Assembly: GCF_000419585.1 (NCBI RefSeq)
Contig: NZ_ATTH01000001.1
Span: 1,510,005-1,574,004, forward strand
Direction of reading: 5' to 3'
From: Salisaeta longa DSM 21114
Lineage (GTDB): Bacteria; Bacteroidota; Rhodothermia; Rhodothermales; Salinibacteraceae
DNA: 64,000 bases
The notes under the pieces are model-generated. The model saw only the letters and a list, made by a program, of their open reading frames with translations. It did no database searches and was not told the origin of the DNA. Position numbers and translations under genes: made by a program. Below are positions 32,028 to 41,363 of the stretch, in pieces. Within the stretch, counting starts at the first letter, position 1, and each line of letters starts with the position of its first letter.

Positions 32028-33542
32028 TCAGTTGGGGAGCGCGTCGTCGGCAGCGAGCCAGGCTTGCGCGATGCGGTCGATGGTGGCGCGCAAGGGACGA
32101 TCCTCGACGATGGGCTCCACCGCAGGCATCCAGTCGGGCAGCGGCGCTTCGGGACCCGGTGCACGCTCGGCCCGGCGCAGGTGCGTGAGCTGTGTGAGCG
32201 CAAGGCCAGCAACGGCCAGGATGGGCGCCAGACGCTCGGTTTGCGTGTGGGCGGCGCGGGCGGCCATCGTTCCCATCGACACGATGTTTTGGTTGTCGGC
32301 ATTGGTGGGGATGGTGGCCGTGGCGTTCATCTGGGCATGTTGGCGGAGCTCCGCCGCGAGCGCGGTGGCCGTAAGCTGCGCCCCAGCCAGCCCGCTCGTC
32401 GCGCCCGGCGTCCACGCCAACAGCAAGGGCGCATCGTTAGTCCACTGCGGCTTCAGCAGCAGGTCAATCTGCCGCTCAACCAGAAGCCCAACCTGGGTGA
32501 GTGCCGCGTTCAGCGCATCCGATGCAAAAGCGATCTGCTGCCCCTGAAAGTTGCCGCCGTGCAGCACGGCCGGCGGCTCGGTGACGGTGATGGGATTGTC
32601 GTTGGCACCGTTCAGCTCGCGTGTGATGATCGTCTCGGCGTATCGCAGTTGGTCGCGGGCAGCGCCCAGCACCTGCGGCGCGCAACGGATGGCGTAGGGC
32701 TCTTGCAACGGCCGCTCGTCGCCGGTTGGCGGCTCAAAGGTACGGGCCACGTCCGCTATGGCCGCCGCACTTTCTGCTTGCCCCGCATGCCCGCGGGCCG
32801 CGTGCAACCGATCGTTGAGCGGCTCCCGGCGGCAGCGCAGCAGGCCGTAGAGCCAGCCGGTGAGGGCCTCCGCGCGGGCAAGCAAGCGCCCCCCCCGGAC
32901 GAGCGCGCGCGCCGCGTAGGCCGTCATGAAGGCCGTACCGTTCACGAGTGCAAGGGCGTCGCGGCGCGACAGTTCGTCCAAGGGCGCCTGTCCGGCGGCG
33001 GCCAGCGCCTCGCGGGCCGGCACCACCGTACCGTCCGGCTGTCGGACGGTACCGTCGCCAAGGAGCACGCGGGCGATGTACGCGAGGGGCGTGAGGTCGC
33101 CGCTCGCCCCCACCGAACCGATCGTGGGCACATCGGGCACACCGGGCAGCGCGAGCAGCGCCGCCAGGGCGTCGAACACGACCGGCGTGAGGGCCGAGTG
33201 GCCTTGCGCAAGCGCCTGCAGGCGCGCCAGGATGGTAGCCCGCACGATGGCACGCTCGGCCGCAGGGCCGGCGCCCGCGCTGAGGTGGTGCAGAAGGCCG
33301 GTGGCGTGGTCGTGGGCGGTGTCGTGGGCCGCGTGCTCCACGAGCGGCCCGAAGCCGGTTGTGACGCCGTAGATGGGATCGCCCCGGCGCTGCACCGTAT
33401 CGAGGGCCGCGCGGGCCTCGGTCATGGCGCGCTCGGCGGCCGGCGTTGGGTGCACCGGCACCGGATCGGGACTTTCCGCCGCAGCGATGAGGGTCTCACA
33501 AGAGCAGCGGACGTTTGGGCCAACGGGAAACAAGACGGGCAA
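32028..33542 (-). CDS. hutH: Histidine ammonia-lyase
   Basis: 504 residues. YGVTTGFGPLVEH (58-70) and IGSVGASGDLTPLAYIARVL (141-160) are the family signatures; ASG (146-148) forms the MIO cofactor. ANDNPI and QNIVSMG appear later in the expected places. It removes ammonia from histidine to give urocanate. No hutU, hutI or hutG lies nearby, so the rest of the pathway is elsewhere or the enzyme serves another aromatic-amino-acid lyase role. The N-terminal 20 residues (VLFPVGPNVRCSCE) are unusual; a later start is possible. Confidence 0.9.
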   Translation of the reverse strand: MPVLFPVGPNVRCSCETLIAAAESPDPVPVHPTPAAERAMTEARAALDTVQRRGDPIYGVTTGFGPLVEHAAHDTAHDHATGLLHHLSAGAGPAAERAIVRATILARLQALAQGHSALTPVVFDALAALLALPGVPDVPTIGSVGASGDLTPLAYIARVLLGDGTVRQPDGTVVPAREALAAAGQAPLDELSRRDALALVNGTAFMTAYAARALVRGGRLLARAEALTGWLYGLLRCRREPLNDRLHAARGHAGQAESAAAIADVARTFEPPTGDERPLQEPYAIRCAPQVLGAARDQLRYAETIITRELNGANDNPITVTEPPAVLHGGNFQGQQIAFASDALNAALTQVGLLVERQIDLLLKPQWTNDAPLLLAWTPGATSGLAGAQLTATALAAELRQHAQMNATATIPTNADNQNIVSMGTMAARAAHTQTERLAPILAVAGLALTQLTHLRRAERAPGPEAPLPDWMPAVEPIVEDRPLRATIDRIAQAWLAADDALPN

Positions 33543-33582
33543 CGGACAAACGAAAAGAAACGAACCAGCACCGTCGTGTAGA

Positions 33583-35265
33583 CTACTTCTGCCGCAAAAT
33601 GTTCGTCAAGTCCTCGGGCCGTTGAAACAGCTGAAAGGCGCGCTCAATCAGCGGATCGCTGTACAGGTGCGCCCGGATCTGCGCGCGTCGGGTGAGCGTG
33701 CGCGCCTGGATGGCATACGTCAGGCGCTGCCGCACTTGCGGCGCTGCGGCGTCTAATTGCTGAGCGAAGGCGCGGGCCAGGGCTGCTTCCAGCATTTCTA
33801 CTTCATCCAACGCCGAGGCGTAGCCCGCGCGCTGCGCTTCCGTGGCAAGGCTGTCGAGGCGCTGCTGCACGGCCGTTTGTTGTCCGATTTCGTGATCGAG
33901 CACCCACGTCCGAAACGCCTGCCACGTGCTGTCGTCGCGCACCGCAAACGACACCGGCAGGGCGGGGTGCGCCGCCACAAATCGGTTGGCAAACCGGAAG
34001 AACGCGCCCCTCGCGTGCAGCGTCTCAATCACCGCGGGCACCGCAGGCGCCACGCGCACATCGGGCTCAATGCCGCGATGGTCGCGCACGCGCCGCCCGC
34101 TATCGGTGCGGAACGTATCGGCCGATGCCAGCGAGTCGTCGGCCAGCGCGCCAATGGCCACATCCTGAATGCTGCGCCCGCTGGGCGTGTAGTAGCGCGC
34201 CGTCGTCATCTTCAGCGCCGTGTTGTGCGGCAACGAGCGCACCACCTGCACCAGTCCCTTGCCAAACGTGCGCGTGCCCAGCACCGCCGCCCGATCATGA
34301 TCCTGCAGCGCACCGGCCACAATCTCGCTGGCCGAGGCCGTTTCGCCGTCCACCAGCAGCACCAGCGCGGCCCGCGGCAGCAACGGGGCCCGATCGGTAT
34401 GATAGGTGCGGGGAGAGGTACCGCGCCCACGGGTGCTCACCACCACCGACCCCGACGCCAAGAACAACTCCGCAACGTCCACCGCCGCCCCCAGCAGCCC
34501 GCCGGGGTTGCCGCGCAAATCCAGGATGAGCCGCTGCACCGTGCCCTCGGCCTGCAGGTCGCGTATCGCCGCCCGCGTGGCCGCCCCAGCGCCGCGCGTA
34601 AACCGCTCCAGCTTGATGTACCCGATGCCGGGCCGCAGAAAGCCCGCAAACGTCACATCTTGCAGCTGCACGTTTTCGCGCGTGAGCGTCAGCTGCAGGG
34701 GCGCGGGGCGACCGGCGCGGTGCACCGTTACCGTCACCGTTGAGCCCGGCGTGCCGCACAGCAAGCAGTCGACGCCGTCGGCAGACAGCGCGCGCACCGG
34801 GATGCCGTTCACATGCGTCACCCGATCGCCCACGTGCATCCCTGCCACATCGGCCGGACTGCCCGGCACCACTTCCACGATCGCCGGCTGCCCCTCGATG
34901 GTGCGGGCCCGCACGCCCACGCCGCCGTACTGCCCGCGCGTAATCAGGCCAATGCGCGCCCGCTCGGAGGCGTCAATGAATGTCGTGTACGGGTCCAGCT
35001 CCTGCAGCATCGCCCGCACGCCCACCCGCATGAGGCGCCCCGGGTCGAGCGGCTCCACGTAATCGGTGACGAGGTGCTCGTAGATCGCTCCAAAGATCTG
35101 GAAATTTTTGCGGAGCTCAAACAAGCGGTCATCGCGCGTCATCTGCGCGCCGGCCCACACCCCACTTCCCAACATGAGAAGCACAAGCGCTACCCCTCCA
35201 ACCCGGCGCATCGTGTACGTTTGCATGGCGCTACGACCCATTTTTCTTAACTTCGCGGTGTTCAT
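33583..35265 (-). CDS. Carboxy-terminal processing protease, S41 family
   Basis: 560 residues. A signal anchor lies at 21-41 (RVGGVALVLLMLGSGVWAGA). Then come helical YVEPLD..LM (68-90), a PDZ domain (GGVGVRARTIEGQPAIVEVV, 114-200) and the S41 core with LDLRGNPGGLL (249-259), the nucleophile in ETASASEIVAG (Ser311/313) and Lys336 in TRTFGKGLVQ. It cuts near C-termini of exported proteins, in the periplasm. C-terminal 100 residues are helical and longer than in CtpA. It is upstream of, but divergent from, the infC operon. Confidence 0.92.
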   Translation of the reverse strand: MNTAKLRKMGRSAMQTYTMRRVGGVALVLLMLGSGVWAGAQMTRDDRLFELRKNFQIFGAIYEHLVTDYVEPLDPGRLMRVGVRAMLQELDPYTTFIDASERARIGLITRGQYGGVGVRARTIEGQPAIVEVVPGSPADVAGMHVGDRVTHVNGIPVRALSADGVDCLLCGTPGSTVTVTVHRAGRPAPLQLTLTRENVQLQDVTFAGFLRPGIGYIKLERFTRGAGAATRAAIRDLQAEGTVQRLILDLRGNPGGLLGAAVDVAELFLASGSVVVSTRGRGTSPRTYHTDRAPLLPRAALVLLVDGETASASEIVAGALQDHDRAAVLGTRTFGKGLVQVVRSLPHNTALKMTTARYYTPSGRSIQDVAIGALADDSLASADTFRTDSGRRVRDHRGIEPDVRVAPAVPAVIETLHARGAFFRFANRFVAAHPALPVSFAVRDDSTWQAFRTWVLDHEIGQQTAVQQRLDSLATEAQRAGYASALDEVEMLEAALARAFAQQLDAAAPQVRQRLTYAIQARTLTRRAQIRAHLYSDPLIERAFQLFQRPEDLTNILRQK

Positions 35266-35330
35266 TCCATCTTAACGCGCATGAAACGTTCCCAAGAGTC
35301 CGCAATTTACCGGGCTGCGCCCTAATTGAC

Positions 35331-35352
35331 GGAAACCTCACAAGCGGTTTCC
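35331..35352. promoter_or_regulatory. Stem-loop in infC leader
   Basis: GGAAACC (35331-35337) and GGTTTCC (35346-35352) form a perfect 7-pair stem with an 8-base loop. It lies 60 bases before the infC start. No T run follows, so it is not a classic terminator; control of the infC-rpmI-rplT operon is possible. Confidence 0.4.
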
Positions 35353-35414
35353 CCGTGCAAGATGGCACGTTACGTCACGCACTCGCATTCCCTTAATCAA
35401 TCGCCTGATCAACT

Positions 35415-35933
35415 ATCGCTAACGCAGACAAAGTTCGCGTCAATCGAGAAATTCGCGCCGACGAAGTGCGCGTCGTTGAGCCCGACGGAGAGCACGACGT
35501 GGTAGACCTTGAGGCTGCACTGGAGCGGGCCCGCGAGCACGACCTGGACCTCGTGGAAATTGCTCCGGATGCCCAGCCGCCGGTGTGCAAGATCATCGAC
35601 TACGGCAAGTACCGCTACCGCAAGCAAAAGCAGGAGAAGCGGCAGCGTAAGCGCTCGAAGTCGATGCAGATGAAAGAGCTGCGGTTTCGGCCGCGCACGG
35701 ACGATCACGACTTCGACTTTAAAGCGGGCCACGCGCGGCGCTTCCTCGAAAACGGAAATAAGGTGAAGGCCTACGTCCAGTTTCGGGGCCGCGACATCAT
35801 CTACAAGGATCAGGGCATGGACCTGCTGCGCCGCCTTATTGAGGAGGTGCAGGATATCGCGCGCATCGACCAGGCGCCCAAGATGGAAGGCCGTCGCATG
35901 ACGACGGTGCTGGGTCCTCACAAAAACAAGTAA
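35415..35933 (+). CDS. infC: Translation initiation factor IF-3, ATC start codon
   Basis: 172 residues from ATC 35415 (then ANADKVRVNREIRADEVRVV). An in-frame TGA at 35406 limits the gene. The motif VNREIRADEVRVV must be kept, so GTG 35466 is too short. Like most infC genes it thus uses a rare start (ATC), which lets IF-3 limit its own synthesis by rejecting non-standard starts. The C-terminal domain RHRRFLENGNKVKAY-type and the ILGPHKNK-like end are as expected. rpmI follows after 289 bases and then rplT. Confidence 0.9.
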   Translation: MANADKVRVNREIRADEVRVVEPDGEHDVVDLEAALERAREHDLDLVEIAPDAQPPVCKIIDYGKYRYRKQKQEKRQRKRSKSMQMKELRFRPRTDDHDFDFKAGHARRFLENGNKVKAYVQFRGRDIIYKDQGMDLLRRLIEEVQDIARIDQAPKMEGRRMTTVLGPHKNK

Positions 35934-35967
35934 CGTGCGTCCTACGCATCGTGGAACGCAACGCGAG

Positions 35968-35994
35968 CGGCAACGCCTTCGGGGGTTGCCGTTT
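35968..35994 (+). promoter_or_regulatory. Hairpin after infC, possible attenuator
   Basis: CGGCAAC (35968-35974) and GTTGCCG (35985-35991) pair over a 10-base loop and are followed by TTT. The 289-base infC-rpmI gap also has room for an L20-binding leader; I see no clear one. Confidence 0.4.
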
Positions 35995-36222
35995 CGCATG
36001 GGCGCCCCTTCCGCAAAACCCCGTGCCCGCCGCGTGGACCAGCGCGCCCCGCGTTTGCAGCGGGCGGCGGCGTGGGGGCGTCAAGCGTTCTCGTATTTTT
36101 GATGCACCGCTGCTTGTGCGGAACGCGCGCCGCCACGGGCTCATACAGTTGGGTCCGCGCGCTGCCCGCCGGGAGCGCCCACAGCTTTTATTTTCTGATT
36201 TAACGCAATCGGTGTTGTTGGT

Positions 36223-36417
36223 ATGCCCAAAATGAAATCGCACAGCGGCGCACAGAAGCGCTTCAAGAAGACCTCGAAAGGAAAGGTGAAGCGCAAGAAA
36301 GCGTACAAGAGCCATATCCTCACGAAGAAGTCGCCGAAGCGGAAGCGCCAGTTGCGGAAGGCCGACCTGGTGGACAAAGCGGACCTGAAGCGCGTGAAGA
36401 AACTGCTGGCTAGCTAA
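36223..36417 (+). CDS. rpmI: 50S ribosomal protein L35
   Basis: 64 residues, very basic. [20 protein letters not shown] matches the L35 N-terminus. [20 protein letters not shown] is its C-terminal part. It binds 23S rRNA in the large subunit. Classic neighbour order infC-rpmI-rplT. Confidence 0.96.
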   Translation: MPKMKSHSGAQKRFKKTSKGKVKRKKAYKSHILTKKSPKRKRQLRKADLVDKADLKRVKKLLAS

Positions 36418-36521
36418 CGCCTCCGGCCCTTCGATTATTTTTCGTGCCTGTCGGGTTGCACCCTCCGGCAGGCGCGCCTACGTTTGCACTCTGACTTTAC
36501 GCCAACCGAAGACTCGCACTT

Positions 36522-36869
36522 ATGCCTCGCGCAACAAACAAGCCGGCCACGCGCCGTCGTCGCAAGAAAATATTGAACATGGCCAAGGGATACTGGGGCC
36601 GCCGCAGCAAAGTGTACAGCTCGGCCCGCCACTCCGTTGAGAAAGGCCTGCAGTACGCCTACCGCGACCGCCGGCAGCGCAAGCGGCGCTTCCGTCAGCT
36701 CTGGATCACGCGCATCAATGCCGCCACCCGGCAGCACGGCGTGAGCTACTCGCAGTTTATGGGGCAGTACCGGAAGTCGGACCTCGACATGAACCGCAAG
36801 GTACTGGCTGACCTCGCCGTGCACGACCCCGATGCCTTTGCGCAGGTGGTGGAGCACGTGATGGCGTAG
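36522..36869 (+). CDS. rplT: 50S ribosomal protein L20
   Basis: 115 residues. RRKKILNMAKGYWGRRSKVY and RQRKRRFRQLWITRINAATR are family hallmarks. L20 is needed for early large-subunit assembly and represses its operon in many bacteria. A perfect terminator-like hairpin follows 72 bases after the stop. Confidence 0.97.
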   Translation: MPRATNKPATRRRRKKILNMAKGYWGRRSKVYSSARHSVEKGLQYAYRDRRQRKRRFRQLWITRINAATRQHGVSYSQFMGQYRKSDLDMNRKVLADLAVHDPDAFAQVVEHVMA

Positions 36870-36941
36870 CGCCTGCGCCCATGCCGCGCCGCCGCGGGCC
36901 TTCGCGCGCCCCGGTGTGCCCGGCACGCAACGCCTCTTTGG

Positions 36942-36980
36942 CCCGCCGCCTGCACCCGCAAGGCGGCGGGCTTTGTTTTG
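36942..36980 (+). terminator. Intrinsic terminator between rplT and pheS
   Basis: CCCGCCGCCT (36942-36951) and AGGCGGCGGG (36961-36970) form a perfect 10-pair stem over a 9-base loop, followed by CTTTGTTTTG. It ends just 30 bases before the pheS start, so it either ends rplT mRNA or attenuates pheST. Confidence 0.85.
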
Positions 36981-37010
36981 TCCCTCCGTTCCCTCTTTGC
37001 TGCGCTGCCC

Positions 37011-37997
37011 ATGCCCGACCGCATCGACGAACTGCACGAGGAAATTGAAGCCGCCCCCATCGAAAGCGCCGACGACGCCGAGGCCTTTCGTATTCGGTAC
37101 CTGGGGCGCAAGCAAGGCGCCATCACCAACCTGTTCCAGCAGATTGGCGACCTGCCGCCCGAGGAGCGCCCGACGTTTGGCCAGCGCGTCAATGCGCTGA
37201 AGCAGGCCGCCGAGGAGCGCCTAGAAGCCGCTACCGCTCGGCTGGAGCGCGAAGCCCAGGCCCGTGGCCCGTCCATCGACCTTACCCTCCCGGGGCGCAC
37301 CCCCGCCCGCGGCTCGCTGCACCCCCTCACGCACACCCTCCACGAAATCCTGCGCATCCTGCGCCGCCTCGGCTTCGAAACCTACGAGGGCCCCGAGATC
37401 GAAACGGACTGGCACAACTTCACGGCGCTCAACTTCCCGCCCGACCACCCGGCGCGCGACATGCAAGACACCTTCTTCTTGCAGGACGCGCCCACCGACG
37501 ATCCGGCCGTGCTGCGCACCCACACCTCGCCCGGCCAAATTCGCGTGATGCAGGCCAACGAGCCGCCCCTACGCATCGCCGTGCCCGGCCGCGTGTACCG
37601 CAACGAGGCCATCTCCTACAAGTCGTTCTGCCTCTTTCATCAGGTGGAGCTGCTGTACGTAGACGAGGGCGTATCAATGGCACAGCTCAAACAGGTGCTC
37701 TTTAGCCTCGCCCGTGCCCTCTTTGGCGCCGACGTCAAGCTGCGCTTTCGCCCCAGCTACTTTCCCTTCACCGAGCCCAGCGCCGAAGTCGACGTGTGGG
37801 GCGATGGCGAATGGATGGAAATTCTGGGCTGCGGCATGGTTCACCCCAACGTCTTTCGCGCCGCGGGCGTCGATCCCGAGCGCTACAGCGGCTACGCCGT
37901 GGGCATGGGCATCGAACGCATGACCATGCTGCGCTACGGCATCGACGACATCCGCGTGCTCTACGAAAACGACGTCCGCTTCCTCGACCAGTTTTAA
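37011..37997 (+). CDS. pheS: Phenylalanine--tRNA ligase alpha subunit
   Basis: 328 residues from ATG 37011 ([20 protein letters not shown]). The N-terminal coiled coil that binds tRNA is followed by class II motif 1 ([17 protein letters not shown]), motif 2 ([20 protein letters not shown]) and motif 3 ([14 protein letters not shown]). With PheT it forms the alpha2beta2 enzyme that charges tRNA-Phe. pheT begins 54 bases after the stop. Confidence 0.97.
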   Translation: MPDRIDELHEEIEAAPIESADDAEAFRIRYLGRKQGAITNLFQQIGDLPPEERPTFGQRVNALKQAAEERLEAATARLEREAQARGPSIDLTLPGRTPARGSLHPLTHTLHEILRILRRLGFETYEGPEIETDWHNFTALNFPPDHPARDMQDTFFLQDAPTDDPAVLRTHTSPGQIRVMQANEPPLRIAVPGRVYRNEAISYKSFCLFHQVELLYVDEGVSMAQLKQVLFSLARALFGADVKLRFRPSYFPFTEPSAEVDVWGDGEWMEILGCGMVHPNVFRAAGVDPERYSGYAVGMGIERMTMLRYGIDDIRVLYENDVRFLDQF

Positions 37998-38051
37998 GGG
38001 AACGGCGCCACCCGCTTCGCTTCTGCTGACGCATCAACGCTTCTGTTGCTC

Positions 38052-40514
38052 ATGGACATCAGTTACCGCTGGCTCTCGGACTTTGTATCGCTTGACGCGG
38101 CCCCCGCGGCCCTCGCCGATACGCTCACCATGCTCGGCCTGGAGGTGGACGGCCAGCGCCGCCTGGGGCATGCCATGGACGGCGTGGTGGTGGGCGAGAT
38201 CCTGAACGTGCGCCCGCACCCCAACGCCGATCGCCTCGTGCTCTGCGATGTAAACATTGGCACCGGCGCACCGCTTCAAATTGCCTGCGGCGCCCCCAAC
38301 GTGGCGGCCGGCCAAAAGGCGCCGGTGGCCACCGTGGGCACCACGCTCTACCAAACCGCCGACGACGGCACGCGCACGCCCCTTACCATTGAGACGCGCA
38401 CCATCCGCGGCGAAACCTCGCACGGCATGATCTGCGCCGAGGACGAGCTGGAGCTCTCGGACAACCACGCGGGCATCATGGTGCTGCCCGACGATGCCCG
38501 CGTTGGCGAGTCGTTTGCCGCGTACCTCGACGCGCACAATGTGGCCGCCGAGGATCACATCTTCGAGATCGACCTGACCCCCAACCGCCCCGACGCCGCC
38601 AGTCACCTGGGCGTGGCCCGCGATCTCGCGGCCAAGACCGAGCAATCCCTGCAGATGCCCGCGGTGGACGTGCCCGCCCCGGGCGGCGCGGCCGCCGCGC
38701 AGGTTGACGTGTCGATTGACGATGTCGAGGGCTGCCCGCGCTACGTGGCCATGGTGGTGCGTGACGTAACCGTGGGCCCTTCGCCGCTGTGGCTGCGCCG
38801 CCGCCTCACCGCCATCGGCCTGCAGCCGCGCAACACCATCGTCGACATCACGAACTACGTGCTGCACGCGCTGGGGCAGCCGCTGCACGCGTTCGACCTC
38901 GACGCGCTGGCCGGCCCTGCCATCCACGTGCGCGCCGCCGAGGCGCCCACCGACGTCGAAACGCTCGACGGCGCCACGCGCACCGTACCGCCCGGCACGC
39001 TCATGATTCACGATGCCGAGCGTCCCGTTGCCGTTGCGGGCGTGATGGGCGGCGCCAACTCGGAGGTGACCGACACAACCACCGACGTGCTGATTGAGAG
39101 CGCCTACTTCGATCCGTCGCGCATCCGGCGCGCCGCCAAGGCCCTGGGCCTGCAAACCGATTCGTCGTACCGCTTCGAGCGCGGCGTCGACCGCACCGGC
39201 CAAGCGCGCGCGGCGGCGTGGGCGGCCCAGCTCATGGCCTCGTTGGCCGGCGGCACCGTGGTGGACGGTCTGGTCGATGCGCATCCCGTCCCTCCGGCGC
39301 CCGCTACCGTCACGCTGCGCCCCGAGCGCCTGTCGGAACGCCTGGGCACCGAGGTGCCGCCCGCCGCCGCCCGCGGCATCCTGGAGCGCCTCGGCTTCGA
39401 CGTGTCCGCTACGGCCGAGGGCCTCGCCTGCACCGTGCCCCCGTGGCGGCCCGACGTGTCGATCGAGGAAGACCTGATGGAAGAAGTGGCCCGCGTGTGG
39501 GGCTACGACCGCATTCCCGAGCCGGCGCGCGTACCCCTTCCCAACCAAACGCCCACCCGCCGCCTGCGCGAAGACCTGCGCAACGACATCCGCGACGCGC
39601 TGCGTGGCCACGGCTTCCGCGAGCTGTACACCAACAGCATGTGCTCGGTGGAAAAAGCCGAGCGCTTCAATCCGCATTCCACCCCGGCCGTGCAAACCCT
39701 GAACCCCATCGCCCAAACGATGGCCGCGCTGCGCCCGCGCCTGCTGCCGGGCGTGCTGGACGTCCTGCAGTTTAACACCAACCATGGCCAGGAGGCCCTG
39801 CGCGTGTTCGAGTTTGGCCGCGTGTTTCGCCAGGCCGGCGCGCACGAGGAGACGCTGGTGCCGGGCTATGCCGAGCACGAAGCGCTGCTCCTGGCCTGGA
39901 CGGGGCCGCACGCGCCCACCCACTGGGACACCAAGCCGCGCCCGGCCGACTTCTACGACCTGAAGGGCATAGCCGCTGCGGTGCTGCGCGAGCTGCGGCT
40001 TGACGCGCTGGTTTCCGCGGCCCCCGCTTCGGAGCCTCCGCCCACGGCGGCCTACGCCCTGTCGTATCGGCTTGATGAACAAGAGGTGGGAACGATCATG
40101 CGCCTCGACGAGGAGGTGGCCCGCGCCTACGACCTCGACGCGCCCGTGTTTGTGGCAGAGTTCGACTGGAACACGCTCGCTGCGCACGTGGCCCACCTGC
40201 CCGAGCGGCGCTACGAGCCGGTGCAGCGCCATCCCGTGGCCGAACGCGACCTCGCCGTGCTCGTCCCCGACGACCAGCCGGCCGGCCCGCTCCTCGACGC
40301 CATCCGCACGGCCGGGCAGCCGCTGCTGCAAGAGGTGGTGCTCTTCGATCGCTTCACCGGCGCCGGCATTCCCGAGGGGCAGCAGAGCCTCGCCTTCCGC
40401 ATGCAACTGGGCGCCGATCGCACGCTCACCGATCAGGAGATTGACGAGCGCATGCAGGCCATCGAGGGCGCGCTCACCGGCACGTTCGACGCGTCCATCC
40501 GCGACGCGGCGTAG
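38052..40514 (+). CDS. pheT: Phenylalanine--tRNA ligase beta subunit
   Basis: 820 residues from ATG 38052 (MDISYRWLSDFVSLDAAPAA). In order: N-terminal EMAP-like tRNA-binding domain (about 40-150), B3/B4 editing domain (about 205-375), B5 DNA-binding-like domain (about 400-475), catalytic-like core, and the C-terminal FDX-ACB anticodon domain ending in EGALTGTFDASIRDAA. It clears mischarged Tyr and binds tRNA. Its stop is 4 bases from the convergent hisI stop. Confidence 0.96.
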   Translation: MDISYRWLSDFVSLDAAPAALADTLTMLGLEVDGQRRLGHAMDGVVVGEILNVRPHPNADRLVLCDVNIGTGAPLQIACGAPNVAAGQKAPVATVGTTLYQTADDGTRTPLTIETRTIRGETSHGMICAEDELELSDNHAGIMVLPDDARVGESFAAYLDAHNVAAEDHIFEIDLTPNRPDAASHLGVARDLAAKTEQSLQMPAVDVPAPGGAAAAQVDVSIDDVEGCPRYVAMVVRDVTVGPSPLWLRRRLTAIGLQPRNTIVDITNYVLHALGQPLHAFDLDALAGPAIHVRAAEAPTDVETLDGATRTVPPGTLMIHDAERPVAVAGVMGGANSEVTDTTTDVLIESAYFDPSRIRRAAKALGLQTDSSYRFERGVDRTGQARAAAWAAQLMASLAGGTVVDGLVDAHPVPPAPATVTLRPERLSERLGTEVPPAAARGILERLGFDVSATAEGLACTVPPWRPDVSIEEDLMEEVARVWGYDRIPEPARVPLPNQTPTRRLREDLRNDIRDALRGHGFRELYTNSMCSVEKAERFNPHSTPAVQTLNPIAQTMAALRPRLLPGVLDVLQFNTNHGQEALRVFEFGRVFRQAGAHEETLVPGYAEHEALLLAWTGPHAPTHWDTKPRPADFYDLKGIAAAVLRELRLDALVSAAPASEPPPTAAYALSYRLDEQEVGTIMRLDEEVARAYDLDAPVFVAEFDWNTLAAHVAHLPERRYEPVQRHPVAERDLAVLVPDDQPAGPLLDAIRTAGQPLLQEVVLFDRFTGAGIPEGQQSLAFRMQLGADRTLTDQEIDERMQAIEGALTGTFDASIRDAA

Positions 40515-40518
40515 CGCC

Positions 40519-40911
40519 TCACGAGTACACGGCCTCCGGGTCGAACACCTGCTCGCCATCCGCCACGAGGCCCGCGTCATCATCCCAGCGCCGGTAGAAG
40601 CACGACGCGTGGCCGGTGTGGCAGGCCCCGCCCGCCTGCTCCACCCGAAACAGCAGCGTGTCGCCGTCGCAGTCGATGCGGGCCGCGCGCACGTGCTGCG
40701 TGTGGCCGCTGGTGGCGCCCTTCACCCACACGGCCTGGCGCGAGCGGCTCCAGTACGTCATGCGGCCGGTGGTGAGCGTTTGCCGCAGCGTGTCGGCGGT
40801 CATGTAGGCGAGCATCAACACCTGATCGGTGGCATCGTCTTGAACGACGACCGGCACGAGTCCGTCGTCATCGAAGGCAACGGCTTCAATGAACGCATCG
40901 GGAGAAGGCAT
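40519..40911 (-). CDS. hisI: Phosphoribosyl-AMP cyclohydrolase
   Basis: 130 residues from ATG 40911 ([20 protein letters not shown]). [20 protein letters not shown] and [19 protein letters not shown] are the conserved core; Zn and Mg ligands are DCDGDTLLF and [15 protein letters not shown]. It opens the purine ring in histidine synthesis step 3. It is a stand-alone HisI domain without the HisE pyrophosphatase. No other his gene is near. Confidence 0.94.
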   Translation of the reverse strand: MPSPDAFIEAVAFDDDGLVPVVVQDDATDQVLMLAYMTADTLRQTLTTGRMTYWSRSRQAVWVKGATSGHTQHVRAARIDCDGDTLLFRVEQAGGACHTGHASCFYRRWDDDAGLVADGEQVFDPEAVYS

Positions 40912-41080
40912 AGCGGGGAGCACTTGGACGAACAGCGGGCGAACATCATCCCAACGATGCCTGTGCGCACCGGTTCGGCGGACACTTTCCGGGTTTGCCG
41001 AATAAAACGCATGCGGACGGCAGCATCGGCGGCGGTGCTGCGCGGCCCGCGCGTTGTTTTCATCACCAGAGGTTTTTGAC

Positions 41081-41353
41081 ATGAAGCTGCTTCGCGTCCT
41101 CGCCCGGCTGCCGCGCCTGCTCCTCATTGGCCTTGTGAAGGGGTACCAGCAGATCGTGTCGCCCCTGTTTCCCTCCACCTGTCGCTTCCATCCCACGTGC
41201 TCGGCCTACGCGGTGCAAGCCTTCCGAACATACGGTGCGGCGAAGGGCCTCGTGCTCACGCTTTACCGCATCGCACGCTGTCACCCGTGGGGCGGGCACG
41301 GCTACGACCCGCCGCGCTGGTTTAACGAACCGCCGCCGTCCTCGCACACGTAA
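41081..41353 (+). CDS. yidD: Membrane protein insertion efficiency factor YidD
   Basis: 90 residues from ATG 41081 ([20 protein letters not shown]). [20 protein letters not shown] and [11 protein letters not shown] with [11 protein letters not shown] are the family core, with three conserved Cys. It aids YidC-dependent insertion at the inner membrane. Here it is apart from rnpA and yidC. Confidence 0.93.
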   Translation: MKLLRVLARLPRLLLIGLVKGYQQIVSPLFPSTCRFHPTCSAYAVQAFRTYGAAKGLVLTLYRIARCHPWGGHGYDPPRWFNEPPPSSHT

Positions 41354-41363
41354 CCCCTCGCTC

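Noticed and set aside
35466-35468. GTG 35466 as infC start
   Set aside because: It would remove the conserved VNREIRADE motif at the IF-3 N-terminus.
38034-40583. 849-residue open frame on the minus strand over pheT
   Set aside because: It mirrors pheT in a GC-rich region; its product is rich in Gly/Arg/His with no domain, while the plus strand encodes an unmistakable PheT.
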